Shown: positions 25,119 to 34,388 of the stretch, in pieces
Position numbering within the stretch: position 1 is the stretch's first letter
Layout: each line of letters starts with the position of its first letter
DNA from: an uncultured Lachnospiraceae bacterium
GTDB taxonomy: Bacteria > Bacillota > Clostridia > Lachnospirales > Lachnospiraceae
Assembly: GCA_937950565.1 (NCBI GenBank)
Contig: CALFCS010000166.1
Span: 1-64,000, forward strand
Length of the DNA stretch: 64,000 nt
Direction of reading: 5' to 3'
The notes under the pieces: model-generated
Told to the model about the DNA's origin: nothing
The model's input: the letters and a program-made list of their open reading frames with translations, nothing else
Databases searched by the model: none
Translations under genes and position numbers: made by a program

Positions 25119-27169
25119 CTTACAATTATCGCTGCGCTTTCCGCTCTGATTGCTGTTCCCTGTGGTTTTAACATTCCATTGTCACCGGCAATCAGGCCGG
25201 ACGCAACCGCCCACTGCATAGCTTCTCTTGCATACCCGCTCACAGAACCCGCATCCGGGAAATTTCCAAGATCCGCACGTGCTGTCGTATGATACCCTTT
25301 GTATTTCGCATACCGGTACAAAATCGTCGCCATCTGCTCCCGTGTAACCGCATCTGATCCGCCAAACAATCCGGTATCACTGTATCCCGTAATAATGTTA
25401 TTCTCTTTTCCCCACATCGCAGCAGACGCATAGAAAACATTGGAAGGCACATCCTTATACACATTCCGGTAACTTACATTTGGAGAGCCTGCCATACGGT
25501 ATAGAATCGTTGCAAAATGGGCACGTGCAAGCTGTGATGTGATTCCAAACTCTCTCAGATTCATTCCGGTCATAATCTCATTTTCGTATGCGCTTTTTAC
25601 AACACTATAATACCATCCATCTGAAGTGATATCCCTGAAATGGCTGATTCCGGAAGCTGTACCGGTATTTACAACCGTCACATAATCTGCACCGGAATAC
25701 ACATACATACGATTAAAATTATAACTGCCGTCACTGTTACTGTCGACTGAAGTTTTGTCTTCCTTTAACAATGCATCACTTTGGAGCTTGTAAAATCCAT
25801 TCTTCCTTTCCTCTGACATCACAAGGAAAGACATGCAGGAACGGGGACTGCTCTGATATAAAATCGCTGCCGTGCTGTCAGCTCCTGCCCTCATATATAC
25901 CTGGTCCGCATTCTGCGGAAGAAGATTCTTCACCGCCAGTGTATATGCATACTGGTCGAGACCTCCAAGCTCCGGTTCCAGATTCCAGATAATCGCAGCT
26001 ACTGTTTCTCCCATATAAGGAGCCGAACTGTATTTTACATTCAGTCCACTCGCCTTATTTCCCAGGAAACCGCCGTTATAACGATAATCAGAAGGGTTTA
26101 AATAGCCTTTGGATATCCAGAACTGTACGAACTCCTTCACACATGCATCCACACTTGGAAAATAATTTGCACTTTCATAAGGTGTGGTATCGACTGCATT
26201 TAATCCGAACAGGTTATTCTTCTCCTGACAGATTTTGCTTGTTCCCCAGGCGCTCTCATTAATCGCCATACCGAGCATAAGAAGTGCATTCACTCCATAA
26301 GTATCCTGATTTTTTATTAATGTTTCACCAATTCCCTTAAGCTTGGAATTTTCTCTGTTATTTTGCGCAAGTTTTTTACTAATAACTGCATCCAGTTCCT
26401 TTGCATAGTAGCGGGAAGTACTGCGCATAGGAAGATACTGGAAATAATTAAAATAAGGATTTGCCGGGTTTACTGCATGCTCTCTCGTTCCATTCTGGTA
26501 ATCGGCAGCCATCACAGAATAATCAGAATAAAAATAATGTCCATCATAACCATAATAGCTTTTGCCTTCAGATATATACTCCGGCGCTTTTCCCATCTTA
26601 AGCGCCGCCGCGTAACTGTCCCCGGACATATCCCAGGTAATGCGATGATACAGCCATCCGTCTTTCCCATAATAATAACTGATGCTTTTTGTTTCTGCTT
26701 TATCGACAACCTGTACTTCGGAAGCATCCACAAGTCCGATTACACCGGAAAGCATAAACTTTACTTTTCCGTTCTCCATCCCAAGAAACGCTGCATCCGC
26801 GCCATAAGCGCCATTGGTATATCCTTCCTTTCCTCCGGCTGCTTCTATGTATTTTGTAACAGCATTTCCCTTTGTATTAAAATTCACCACCTGTGTACCG
26901 GTATTATAAGCTTTCAGCTCCCCTTCTGCTTCAGCCGTCTCTCCATCTCCTACCAGTCCGGCTTTCACATCGGTTTCTTCTTCCGCCTCAGAGAGAATCG
27001 GAATCTCCAAGAGACTGCTTTCCTCATCTCCGGCCGCATCCAGATTCTCTGTCTGGTATTCCGCTGCTTCCTCCATCTGTTCCTGTGCATATACCTTTCC
27101 CGGAATCCCGGCCCCGATTAAAATGCAAATGCTGACTCCCAGAGCAACAAATCTCTTTCTGTTTCTCAT
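25094..27169 (-). CDS. Secreted SLH-domain N-acetylglucosaminidase
   Basis: This 691-residue exported protein has a signal peptide (1-28), an acidic linker, and an unknown region 90-250. A glucosaminidase domain of the LytG/FlgJ kind spans about 260-415, with the catalytic Glu305 in GMAINESAWGTSKICQEKNN. A short SH3-like region leads to three SLH domains from about 515 to the end, including TREQMATILYRYAKYKG and IRAESAAIIVRF. SLH modules bind pyruvylated wall polysaccharide. The layout parallels BslO of Bacillus anthracis, a septal glucosaminidase that separates cells. The start at 27169 follows GAGGTG. It lies at the downstream end of the long surface gene run. Confidence 0.9.
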   Translation of the reverse strand: MRNRKRFVALGVSICILIGAGIPGKVYAQEQMEEAAEYQTENLDAAGDEESSLLEIPILSEAEEETDVKAGLVGDGETAEAEGELKAYNTGTQVVNFNTKGNAVTKYIEAAGGKEGYTNGAYGADAAFLGMENGKVKFMLSGVIGLVDASEVQVVDKAETKSISYYYGKDGWLYHRITWDMSGDSYAAALKMGKAPEYISEGKSYYGYDGHYFYSDYSVMAADYQNGTREHAVNPANPYFNYFQYLPMRSTSRYYAKELDAVISKKLAQNNRENSKLKGIGETLIKNQDTYGVNALLMLGMAINESAWGTSKICQEKNNLFGLNAVDTTPYESANYFPSVDACVKEFVQFWISKGYLNPSDYRYNGGFLGNKASGLNVKYSSAPYMGETVAAIIWNLEPELGGLDQYAYTLAVKNLLPQNADQVYMRAGADSTAAILYQSSPRSCMSFLVMSEERKNGFYKLQSDALLKEDKTSVDSNSDGSYNFNRMYVYSGADYVTVVNTGTASGISHFRDITSDGWYYSVVKSAYENEIMTGMNLREFGITSQLARAHFATILYRMAGSPNVSYRNVYKDVPSNVFYASAAMWGKENNIITGYSDTGLFGGSDAVTREQMATILYRYAKYKGYHTTARADLGNFPDAGSVSGYAREAMQWAVASGLIAGDNGMLKPQGTAIRAESAAIIVRFMNAYHS

Positions 27170-27229
27170 CGCTTTCTCACCTCTTGTCTTTCCCTGCTGC
27201 CACACCTTGTTACTATACTTCCCAAATAA

Positions 27230-28003
27230 TCAGTTAATAGCTACTCCATCCAGGCATCCATCAGAACTCTGGGAAGGCGCCTGCTGTTTCTGCTGCTTTT
27301 TCTGCTGTTGTTTCTTCTGTTGCTGCTGTTTCTTTGCCGCTTCCGCCTGCCTTGCTTCTTCTGCCTGTCTTGCCGCCTCTGCTTCTGCCGCCTGCTGCGC
27401 AGCCAGTGCTTCCGCTTCCTTCTGAGCCTTTATACCAAGCTCCTGCTCCTTTGTAGACACTTCCGCACCACCAGTGTCACTTGTATATTTCACAAACGCT
27501 ACGCCGTCCTCCAGACAGATTTCCACATCTTCGTCTTCCTCCATATCATCAAACCCAAAAGAATTCAATTCATACATGGAACCGTCCGCAAGTGTAATAT
27601 GCACAATATACATCACATTTACCGCTTTATCAGTATCTGCCGTCGTGTCCTGCTCTGGCGTCCCTGCCTCCGGCGTATAGAAAAATTCTACGGTATCACC
27701 GCCTTTTATCACTTCACCAGCGGGAAGCATACTTTCCGGCCATTCCGGCATAACAGATGTCTTTACACGAATCGCTGTAATGTCCTGCCCGGTACTATTC
27801 TTCAAAAGAATATCATACGCATCCTCTGTATCATTTCCTACTTTCTGATATTCTTTCTCTTCTTCTTTTTCTTCCTCCGCCTGCTCTGCCTGCTCCTGCA
27901 TTTCCTCTTTTGCTTCTTTTTGGTCTTCCTTTTCACTCTTTCCGCAGCCCGATACTGCTGCCACACACAAGGCAATCAAAAGACTTACCATAAGTTTCTT
28001 CAT
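27230..28003 (-). CDS. Lipoprotein with Lys/Gln-rich tail, unknown function
   Basis: This 257-residue protein has a lipoprotein signal (MKKLMVSLLIALCVAAVSGC, Cys20 as the lipid-modified residue). An acidic helical stretch follows. A compact domain at about 65-185 (DAYDILLKNSTGQDITAIRV and later IVHITLADGSMYELNSFGFD) is of a kind I have no family name for. A charged tail then contains an Ala/Glu helix and a long Lys-Gln run. AGGAGG precedes the start by seven bases. It lies between an O-acetylation protein gene and the SLH glucosaminidase. A wall- or membrane-surface role is likely from export alone. No enzyme motif is seen. Confidence 0.82.
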   Translation of the reverse strand: MKKLMVSLLIALCVAAVSGCGKSEKEDQKEAKEEMQEQAEQAEEEKEEEKEYQKVGNDTEDAYDILLKNSTGQDITAIRVKTSVMPEWPESMLPAGEVIKGGDTVEFFYTPEAGTPEQDTTADTDKAVNVMYIVHITLADGSMYELNSFGFDDMEEDEDVEICLEDGVAFVKYTSDTGGAEVSTKEQELGIKAQKEAEALAAQQAAEAEAARQAEEARQAEAAKKQQQQKKQQQKKQQKQQAPSQSSDGCLDGVAIN

Positions 28004-28016
28004 TTTTTCTTCCTCC

Positions 28017-29414
28017 TTAATTCCATGTAATATCCTCTGAAGCAATTACCATATTCTGTCCTTCTCCGGCTGCAATTACACTAATGTGGAGTTCTCCCTC
28101 AGGAACGGATGAGCCTTTCAGATACACCTGATACCCATTACCGTCACCTTCTTTTGTCAGTGTATAGAATACCGGATAAGTCTTTACCTGAGAGGTGAGA
28201 CTGTCTCTTACCTGCACATAAATATCCGTCTCATCCTCCAGATATTGCTCATCCACCTGCCCCTTCACCATCAGATACGAGCCGCTTTTTTCTGCTTTCA
28301 CAGTCGTATCCGTCCTCATCTCAGGAGCAAATATATTCTCTGCCGGAAGCGGTTCCATAATCGGCACTTCCGTTGCAAAAGCTGCTATTTTGCGCTCTAC
28401 GCGCTCCACAATCACATAGTCGGGAATATATTCCTCCACCTGTGTCAGGTTATACGGCACGAGACGGGAAAAATATCCCTCCCCCATCTCCTCTGCCAGA
28501 AACGGAAGCAGGCTCTCACCAAAAGAATCCCGGTACATGAGAAGCATTCCCTCTTTTGCAGGATTCGCCGTCTCAATCCAGTCATCCATATTATCTTTTA
28601 CTTCATTTATATAGGAATACTTCCATTCCTTACTATACTGATAATCCTCTTCCTCTCTGCTTGCCAGCGGATACAACATCGCATCTATATCACCGATATG
28701 CTCTCTTACCGTCTCATATGGCACATTCAGGTAACTTTCATGTTCTTTCTGCATCTCATCCATCAATGCACGATATGCCAGCACAGCGCCTTTGTTATTC
28801 CAGTGAGAATCTCTCTTAAAATACAAAACCTCTTCCTGACTGTCAAATGCCTGATACAAATCCACATAATGGATTCCTTCCCTGGCCATCCGTTCTGTCA
28901 GTCTTTTTAAATTACTATCTGTACCTTTCTTGTAGTGCTCCGGCATATTGCTATTATACAGGCTGTTTTTATTCGGTGCAACTGTCAAAATAAACCTGCT
29001 TCCACAGCTCTCCACATAATCCTGCATAAGCTTCAGGTTATGTACGACTGCATACAGTTCCCGTTCACTCAAAAGATTTCTCCCCTGGTAATCATCCAGT
29101 GTACCGCTAAAATACAGCCAGTCCTCTTTTCCGACAACTACCTGATCCGTTGCACTTGTCTTAAAAATCCCTCCTCTAAGCAGCGCATTTGCTGTCACAA
29201 ACTGCTGACGAAAAGCAAAATGATCTTCAAAATATTCTCCTGCCTGCGCAAGATAATCCCGGTTCCATTTTCCTTCTTCTGTCACCTTGGGCCATGCTGC
29301 CATCACCGTATTCTCTGTCGTTTCATTCGTCGGCCAAAATGCCATTCCCACAAAGGGTATCAATAAAATCAGGCTGACAATCACAATAAAAATCTTCTCT
29401 TTCCATTCTCTCAT
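28017..29414 (-). CDS. DHHW/AlgX-type SGNH-like protein, partner of MBOAT transferase
   Basis: This 465-residue protein has one N-terminal membrane helix (about 7-27) and a large extracellular domain. The family hallmark appears as RDSHWNNKGA at 201-210, where the usual first His of DHHW is Ser. The catalytic-type serine is in MYRDSFGESLLPF. Such AlgJ/AlgX/PatB-like proteins accept acetyl groups moved across the membrane by an MBOAT partner and place them on a polysaccharide. The MBOAT gene lies 11 bases upstream. This is one of two such pairs in the window, and the acceptor polymer is inferred to be the rhamnan made by the locus. Confidence 0.85.
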   Translation of the reverse strand: MREWKEKIFIVIVSLILLIPFVGMAFWPTNETTENTVMAAWPKVTEEGKWNRDYLAQAGEYFEDHFAFRQQFVTANALLRGGIFKTSATDQVVVGKEDWLYFSGTLDDYQGRNLLSERELYAVVHNLKLMQDYVESCGSRFILTVAPNKNSLYNSNMPEHYKKGTDSNLKRLTERMAREGIHYVDLYQAFDSQEEVLYFKRDSHWNNKGAVLAYRALMDEMQKEHESYLNVPYETVREHIGDIDAMLYPLASREEEDYQYSKEWKYSYINEVKDNMDDWIETANPAKEGMLLMYRDSFGESLLPFLAEEMGEGYFSRLVPYNLTQVEEYIPDYVIVERVERKIAAFATEVPIMEPLPAENIFAPEMRTDTTVKAEKSGSYLMVKGQVDEQYLEDETDIYVQVRDSLTSQVKTYPVFYTLTKEGDGNGYQVYLKGSSVPEGELHISVIAAGEGQNMVIASEDITWN

Positions 29415-29425
29415 ATACAGCCCTC

Positions 29426-30832
29426 CTAAAACCGGAAATAAATAAATGGATTGTAGGTACCGCTTGAGAGGCTGAGCATACACAAAAGCAGAAGAAGCAG
29501 GCTGATTCCATAACCTGCTGTCTCTGCAGAGCGCATCCCTCTATCCGTCTTTGAAACATACGCCTTAATTTTCGGTATCACCGGCATACTTCCCACAACA
29601 GCCACTACGACCGTCACCAAAAATAACGGATTCATCTGTGCCAGCAGAACCTGCATATGCGCAGCATCAAAGCTCCAACCAGCAAACATTGTCCCAATCA
29701 TCCCGATTCCCTGAGAAAATGTATCCGCGCGAAACATCACAAATCCAACACTCACGACAAGCAGTGCATAGATATGTCTGCATACCTTCGGGAGCTTCTT
29801 AACCGGTACAACTTCTTCCAGCAGCAGAAATAAGCCATGCCACAGTCCCCATATAACAAACGTCCAGTTCGCACCGTGCCACAATCCGGTAGAGAAAAAT
29901 ACAATCAACTTATTCACACAGGTACGTACCTTTCCTTTCCGATTGCCTCCAAGCGGAATATAAAGATATTCTTTAAACCAGGTAGACAAAGAAATATGCC
30001 ACCTGCGCCAAAATTCTTTCACGCTTTCTGATATGTAAGGATAACGGAAATTTTCCCGGAATCCAAACCCAAACATGTGTCCCATTCCAATTGCCATATC
30101 ACTATATCCACTGAAATCAAAATAAATCTGGAACAGATAAGCAAGCGCAGCCATCCATGCCGACAACACATTTAATTCCTCTGCCGGAAGGCTGAACCAC
30201 GCATCTGCCGCTACAGCCATCGTATTTGAAATCAACACTTTCTTGGAAAGTCCCACAATAAATCTTCGCATCCCACAGGCAATCTCCCGGGAATCTGCCT
30301 TACGACTTCTAATCTGCTCCTGGATATCGTGATACTTTACAATCGGTCCTGCAATCAACTGTGGAAAAAAGGAAATATAAAGCATCACACGGAAAAAGCT
30401 TTTCTCCGTCCGGGCCTCTCCCCGGTATACATCAATCACATAGGACAGCGCCTGAAAAGTAAAAAACGAAATCCCCACAGGAAGCGCCAGATTTGTAAGC
30501 GGTATTTCGCTGTGGCTGAGTTGATTGATTGTACGTAAAACCATATCTGTATATTTAAATACAAAAAGCATTCCAAGGTTCACGGCCACTGCAGCAAATA
30601 CCACCATCCTTTTCACAGTTTGTTTCTCTGTCTCAAGCATACGGCCAAACAGATAATTCATGAAGATACTAAACAGCATCAACAGTACATACACGGGTTC
30701 CCCGTATGCATAAAATAAGAGACTTGCAAGAATCAGCAATCCGTTTCTTGCTTTAAGCGATGGCAATATATAATAAAGCACAAATACCACCGGAAGAAAT
30801 ACACACAAAAATGTCATTGAACTAAAAACCAT
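29426..30832 (-). CDS. MBOAT-family O-acyltransferase (AlgI/PatA-like)
   Basis: This 468-residue polytopic protein is a typical MBOAT. It has YILPSLKARNGLLILASLLFY at the start, LPVGISFFTFQALSYVIDVY near 125-144, FPQLIAGPIVKYHDIQ, and FSGYSDMAIGMGHMFGF. EFWRRWHISLSTWFKEYLYI follows, and the catalytic histidine lies in TGLWHGANWTFVIWG. It moves acyl, usually acetyl, groups from the cytoplasm to an extracellular acceptor protein. It is paired with the DHHW-type gene 11 bases downstream. Confidence 0.93.
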   Translation of the reverse strand: MVFSSMTFLCVFLPVVFVLYYILPSLKARNGLLILASLLFYAYGEPVYVLLMLFSIFMNYLFGRMLETEKQTVKRMVVFAAVAVNLGMLFVFKYTDMVLRTINQLSHSEIPLTNLALPVGISFFTFQALSYVIDVYRGEARTEKSFFRVMLYISFFPQLIAGPIVKYHDIQEQIRSRKADSREIACGMRRFIVGLSKKVLISNTMAVAADAWFSLPAEELNVLSAWMAALAYLFQIYFDFSGYSDMAIGMGHMFGFGFRENFRYPYISESVKEFWRRWHISLSTWFKEYLYIPLGGNRKGKVRTCVNKLIVFFSTGLWHGANWTFVIWGLWHGLFLLLEEVVPVKKLPKVCRHIYALLVVSVGFVMFRADTFSQGIGMIGTMFAGWSFDAAHMQVLLAQMNPLFLVTVVVAVVGSMPVIPKIKAYVSKTDRGMRSAETAGYGISLLLLLLCMLSLSSGTYNPFIYFRF

Positions 30833-30863
30833 TTTTCTACTTCTCCACCTTCACTTTGCCCTG

Positions 30864-32402
30864 CTACCATCTATAACGAAGCACCGGACTATTAATTGGC
30901 TGCATATAGAAATTGTGGCCCCCAATCTCTCTCTGCGCTTCTGGATCACAGATATAAGAGGCTCCATTGATACGGATCACTACCCATCCGTGCGGTCCAT
31001 ATCCGCCTCGCGCCATTCCGACCTGTCCTTCTATAAACTGCACATCATATCCGAGTCCCTGCGCCAGGAAATAAAACGCTGCCGCATAGCAGAAACAGTT
31101 CCCCTTTCTTTCTTCAAATGCCTGGATCGCGTACCACTCCGCTCTGGAATATCCATCCGGAGGGGTCAGCGGAACAGGAAGCCTCTTATAAGTAACATTA
31201 TTTACAACCCACCAGTAGCAGGCCCGAAGATCTCCTCCAACCTGCCTGTAAATATCTGACACACTCAAATACACTCTGGCTCTTGCCGGAGTTCCATCTA
31301 CCTGTACAGTTGTCTTTCCAATTGGGAGCCTGACTCCATTAGAAAGCAATGCCCACGCCTGTATCTGATATGTGCCGAATTTCCAGCCATGGCGCCAGAC
31401 ATGTCCCTGGGCAGTGTATGTACCATCTTCCTGGCGCGCCAGATCATACAGAAAAGCATCACTCAAGTCATCCGTCAAATAAGCGGTCGCCTGAATCTTT
31501 TCAATTTTCATCGATGCCTTTGGACTTGTAACCTTTATCCAGAAATCTCCGGTCTGTCTGGAATCTGCATTCGCGGCTACCTGCTTACAGGATGCCGTCA
31601 TCTCCACGTCTTTCAATTCATCAGGCATAAAAGTCTGGCAAAACCGGGTGATCATCGTTGCACATACAGCACGGTTAGTTCTCCCCTGAGGATTCAGCTT
31701 TCCATTATCTCCACTGATAATTTTATTCTCTACTGCCCATTCCATCGCATCCCACGCAAATTCATGTACATCGGATGCATCCGGATAACTTTTTAATATC
31801 GATTCTTCCGGGGTTTCCTCTGCCGGCTCTTCTGTAACGTCCTCCGGTGTTTCCTCTGCCGGCTCTTCTGTAACAAAATTACGATATTTCGCATAACGAT
31901 AAAGCATCGTTGCCATTTCTTCTCTTATAATGGCATTCTCCGGGCCAAACTTTCCATTCTCATAACCGGAAATAACCCCTACTGATTCCTGGGATGCCCA
32001 TGTAACCGCTTTTGAATAAAACTGTCCATCCGGAACATCCGGGAATTTTTCACTATATGTCACAGCCGGTGAACCGGACAGACGGTACAAAATTACCGCA
32101 AATTGTGCTCTTACAATATCCTCCGCAGGAGCAAAAATATTATTTCCCTTCCCGGTCATAACTCCTTTTTTCAACACATAGCTCACATACGGATGAAACC
32201 AATATCCATCCTGAATGTCATCAAACACAGAAGCGTCCACATCATATGTCTGTACGACCTCATCTGAAGTCGCATAGCTCTCTGTCTGCAGCTCCTCCGC
32301 TACCTGCGCATCCTCTCCTGCCGCTGCCGCCTGTATGCCGGACATTCCACACAACATTGCCAACATCAATACAATAGACATCATCTTTTGAAGTTTTTTC
32401 AT
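30864..32402 (-). CDS. Secreted SLH protein with transglutaminase-like protease domain
   Basis: This 512-residue protein has a signal peptide (1-28) and then three SLH domains at the N-terminal side (about 60-256). A beta-sandwich region (265-375) of repeated Bsp/GW-like type leads to a C-terminal transglutaminase-like domain. There Cys436 (RKGNCFCYAAAFYF), His471 (YGPHGWVVI) and Asp486 (SYICDPEAQ) form the triad. Such domains may be cysteine proteases or crosslinking enzymes. The order, SLH first and catalytic domain last, is the reverse of the other SLH proteins here. The second SLH domain is followed by two tandem copies of VTEEPAEETPED. The gene lies between rgpF and the MBOAT gene. Confidence 0.88.
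   Translation of the reverse strand: MKKLQKMMSIVLMLAMLCGMSGIQAAAAGEDAQVAEELQTESYATSDEVVQTYDVDASVFDDIQDGYWFHPYVSYVLKKGVMTGKGNNIFAPAEDIVRAQFAVILYRLSGSPAVTYSEKFPDVPDGQFYSKAVTWASQESVGVISGYENGKFGPENAIIREEMATMLYRYAKYRNFVTEEPAEETPEDVTEEPAEETPEESILKSYPDASDVHEFAWDAMEWAVENKIISGDNGKLNPQGRTNRAVCATMITRFCQTFMPDELKDVEMTASCKQVAANADSRQTGDFWIKVTSPKASMKIEKIQATAYLTDDLSDAFLYDLARQEDGTYTAQGHVWRHGWKFGTYQIQAWALLSNGVRLPIGKTTVQVDGTPARARVYLSVSDIYRQVGGDLRACYWWVVNNVTYKRLPVPLTPPDGYSRAEWYAIQAFEERKGNCFCYAAAFYFLAQGLGYDVQFIEGQVGMARGGYGPHGWVVIRINGASYICDPEAQREIGGHNFYMQPINSPVLRYRW
31803..31874 (-). repeat. Two tandem 36-base repeats within the SLH-transglutaminase gene
   Basis: The 36-base unit encodes VTEEPAEETPED/E and occurs twice in direct succession, in the linker between the second and third SLH domains. 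Confidence 0.85.
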
Positions 32403-32427
32403 GCTTTTCCTCCTCTTTTTCCTTTTC

Positions 32428-34356
32428 TTATCCTTTTATCTCTATACCGCTGTAATCTCTACGCGATTTCCACTTTTTCCACAATTTTTTCAAGAAAGCA
32501 TACATTCCCTGCGGAAGATATTTCTTTAAAAATTTCTTTAATTTATATTTCATAATTCCCGAAAAACTGCCAAGCCGGTCAATCTCAGCAACCATCTCAT
32601 CATGAAACGGACCAACTCCGTTTTTCACAAGCGCCCTATTATATTCTCTTACATAATAATGTAAATTGGTATATTCAACTGCCGCATATTTATCCGTCAT
32701 GCCGTATGCCGGATAATATCCTGCCTCCTGCGCAATAAAAGGATAAATTCTTTCTATCGCATGAAGAAGTGTCCCGTCAATCCCGTTTGGTTCCGGCGGA
32801 AAATCCTCATATTCCCAGTCTTGGGCATACAAAGGCTTCATCGCTGCAGGGCGGAACCAGAACATCGTTCCAAGCGGCGCTACCGGCGGTACATCCTCAC
32901 TCATAGGAACAGTCAGCCCAAGCCTGTCTGCCAGCGCTTTTGTCACATCATAATTCGGCCCCCACTCCACACCAAGTGTAATGAAAAAGGTACTGTGATT
33001 CGGCTCCGGCGGCGACAGAATCCCAAGTCTTGGATTTTTTACAAATGTGTCGATTACATTTGCCACATAAGCCTTATTTGACAATGTATTTTCAAAACAT
33101 TTGTACGCAAAAGACGCCCCGATTGTTCCGGGCTTCACCTGCGCTGTCTTTTTGTCATGCGCAAAACAGACAATGTCATATTCCATAATGACATCCTTTA
33201 CACCCACTAAAAGACTGCTTACATCTCTCCCCCGGTTCTGTATGACACGGACTTCCAGTTTTTTACAGGGAAGCTTTGCAAATACCTTCTGTATTGCTTT
33301 CTGTTTCTTCTCGCTGTCAGTTGTCAGATAAATATCTGCGTCTTCCGGCATAGAGGAGACGTAATGATAAGACTCTTCCAGTAAATCTTCAAAATAAAGA
33401 TGCATGACAAGTGCGACTTTATTTTCTTTCATCTGCTTTTCCAACAACGCCCTGTCATATTTTTCTGTCGGCATAATATAAGTCAGGTTCAGATTTTTCA
33501 CAATATCATACTGGTGATAATTTCGAAGAATCGCTTCCCATATAAGATCCACATCATAATCTGTTTCATTTTTCAAAAAAGCAAACAATTCACTTGTCTG
33601 CTCCCCTGCTGTGTTCCTCAGATAATCTGCTTCCATATGGAAAAAGCTGCGCTTCTTAAAAATCGGGCATCTTCTCTCCTGAAGCATCTTTTTCGGACAC
33701 ATCATCAGAGGATATCCACTGTAATCCCTCAAATCCTCACACTCTGCTGATACTGCACATTTATATCCCTTATCTGCAAATATTTTCGTAAATATAGACT
33801 CATGCTTTCCGACTGCCTGCTCATAATTTTCTATCATCGGCATATTCTGCCAATATTTCTGGAAATCTTCACTTGATACAAGACTTCTTCTGCAGGCAAT
33901 CCAGTGAGACTGAATATGATCCGGCAGATACCCGTAAGGAGAGTATCCGAACGGATCCCCATTAATCTTGAAATATTCTGTCAGTCCCCAAAAATCCACA
34001 TCCTGCCTGTCCATTTTTTCAAAAGTTTCTGAAAATGGATATACCGGACCCAGGATCGTGTTATTCATCATAATTACTTCGTCATAAAGGGCAAGACGCT
34101 CCCACCCATAATGCTCCAGCACAGTCTTATATGCCCATACATCAAAGCCCTTGTTTTCTCGAACAAGGACTTCTCCATATTGCTTCAATATTTTTTTACC
34201 GTCTTCTGACAGTTTTCCATTACATACAATAAATATTTCGCTTACATTCTTTTTCAAATCATCCAGAAAATACGGAACATACCTGTCTACAATCCCATTT
34301 CTGTCATAAAAAAAATAAATTACCAGACGCTTCGCATCTGCATTATTAATCACCAT
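32428..34356 (-). CDS. rgpF: Rhamnan synthesis protein F (RgpF) family glycosyltransferase, copy 1
   Basis: This 642-residue protein matches the RgpF family throughout: RLVIYFFYDRNGIVDRYVPY, VRENKGFDVWAYKTVLEHYG, VIMMNNTILGPVYPF, VALVMHLYFEDLLEE, VIQNRGRDVSSLLVG, LGILSPPEPNHSTFF, and APLGTMFWFRPAA. It belongs to the streptococcal rhamnose-glucose polysaccharide machinery, where RgpF extends or modifies the rhamnan chain. It lies directly downstream of the ABC exporter genes, as in rgp loci. A second copy at 39846-41726 is more than half identical by eye, suggesting duplication and specialisation on two linkages. Confidence 0.92.
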   Translation of the reverse strand: MVINNADAKRLVIYFFYDRNGIVDRYVPYFLDDLKKNVSEIFIVCNGKLSEDGKKILKQYGEVLVRENKGFDVWAYKTVLEHYGWERLALYDEVIMMNNTILGPVYPFSETFEKMDRQDVDFWGLTEYFKINGDPFGYSPYGYLPDHIQSHWIACRRSLVSSEDFQKYWQNMPMIENYEQAVGKHESIFTKIFADKGYKCAVSAECEDLRDYSGYPLMMCPKKMLQERRCPIFKKRSFFHMEADYLRNTAGEQTSELFAFLKNETDYDVDLIWEAILRNYHQYDIVKNLNLTYIMPTEKYDRALLEKQMKENKVALVMHLYFEDLLEESYHYVSSMPEDADIYLTTDSEKKQKAIQKVFAKLPCKKLEVRVIQNRGRDVSSLLVGVKDVIMEYDIVCFAHDKKTAQVKPGTIGASFAYKCFENTLSNKAYVANVIDTFVKNPRLGILSPPEPNHSTFFITLGVEWGPNYDVTKALADRLGLTVPMSEDVPPVAPLGTMFWFRPAAMKPLYAQDWEYEDFPPEPNGIDGTLLHAIERIYPFIAQEAGYYPAYGMTDKYAAVEYTNLHYYVREYNRALVKNGVGPFHDEMVAEIDRLGSFSGIMKYKLKKFLKKYLPQGMYAFLKKLWKKWKSRRDYSGIEIKG

Positions 34357-34388
34357 GATCTTGATTCTCCTTAGTTACAAACAGCTAT

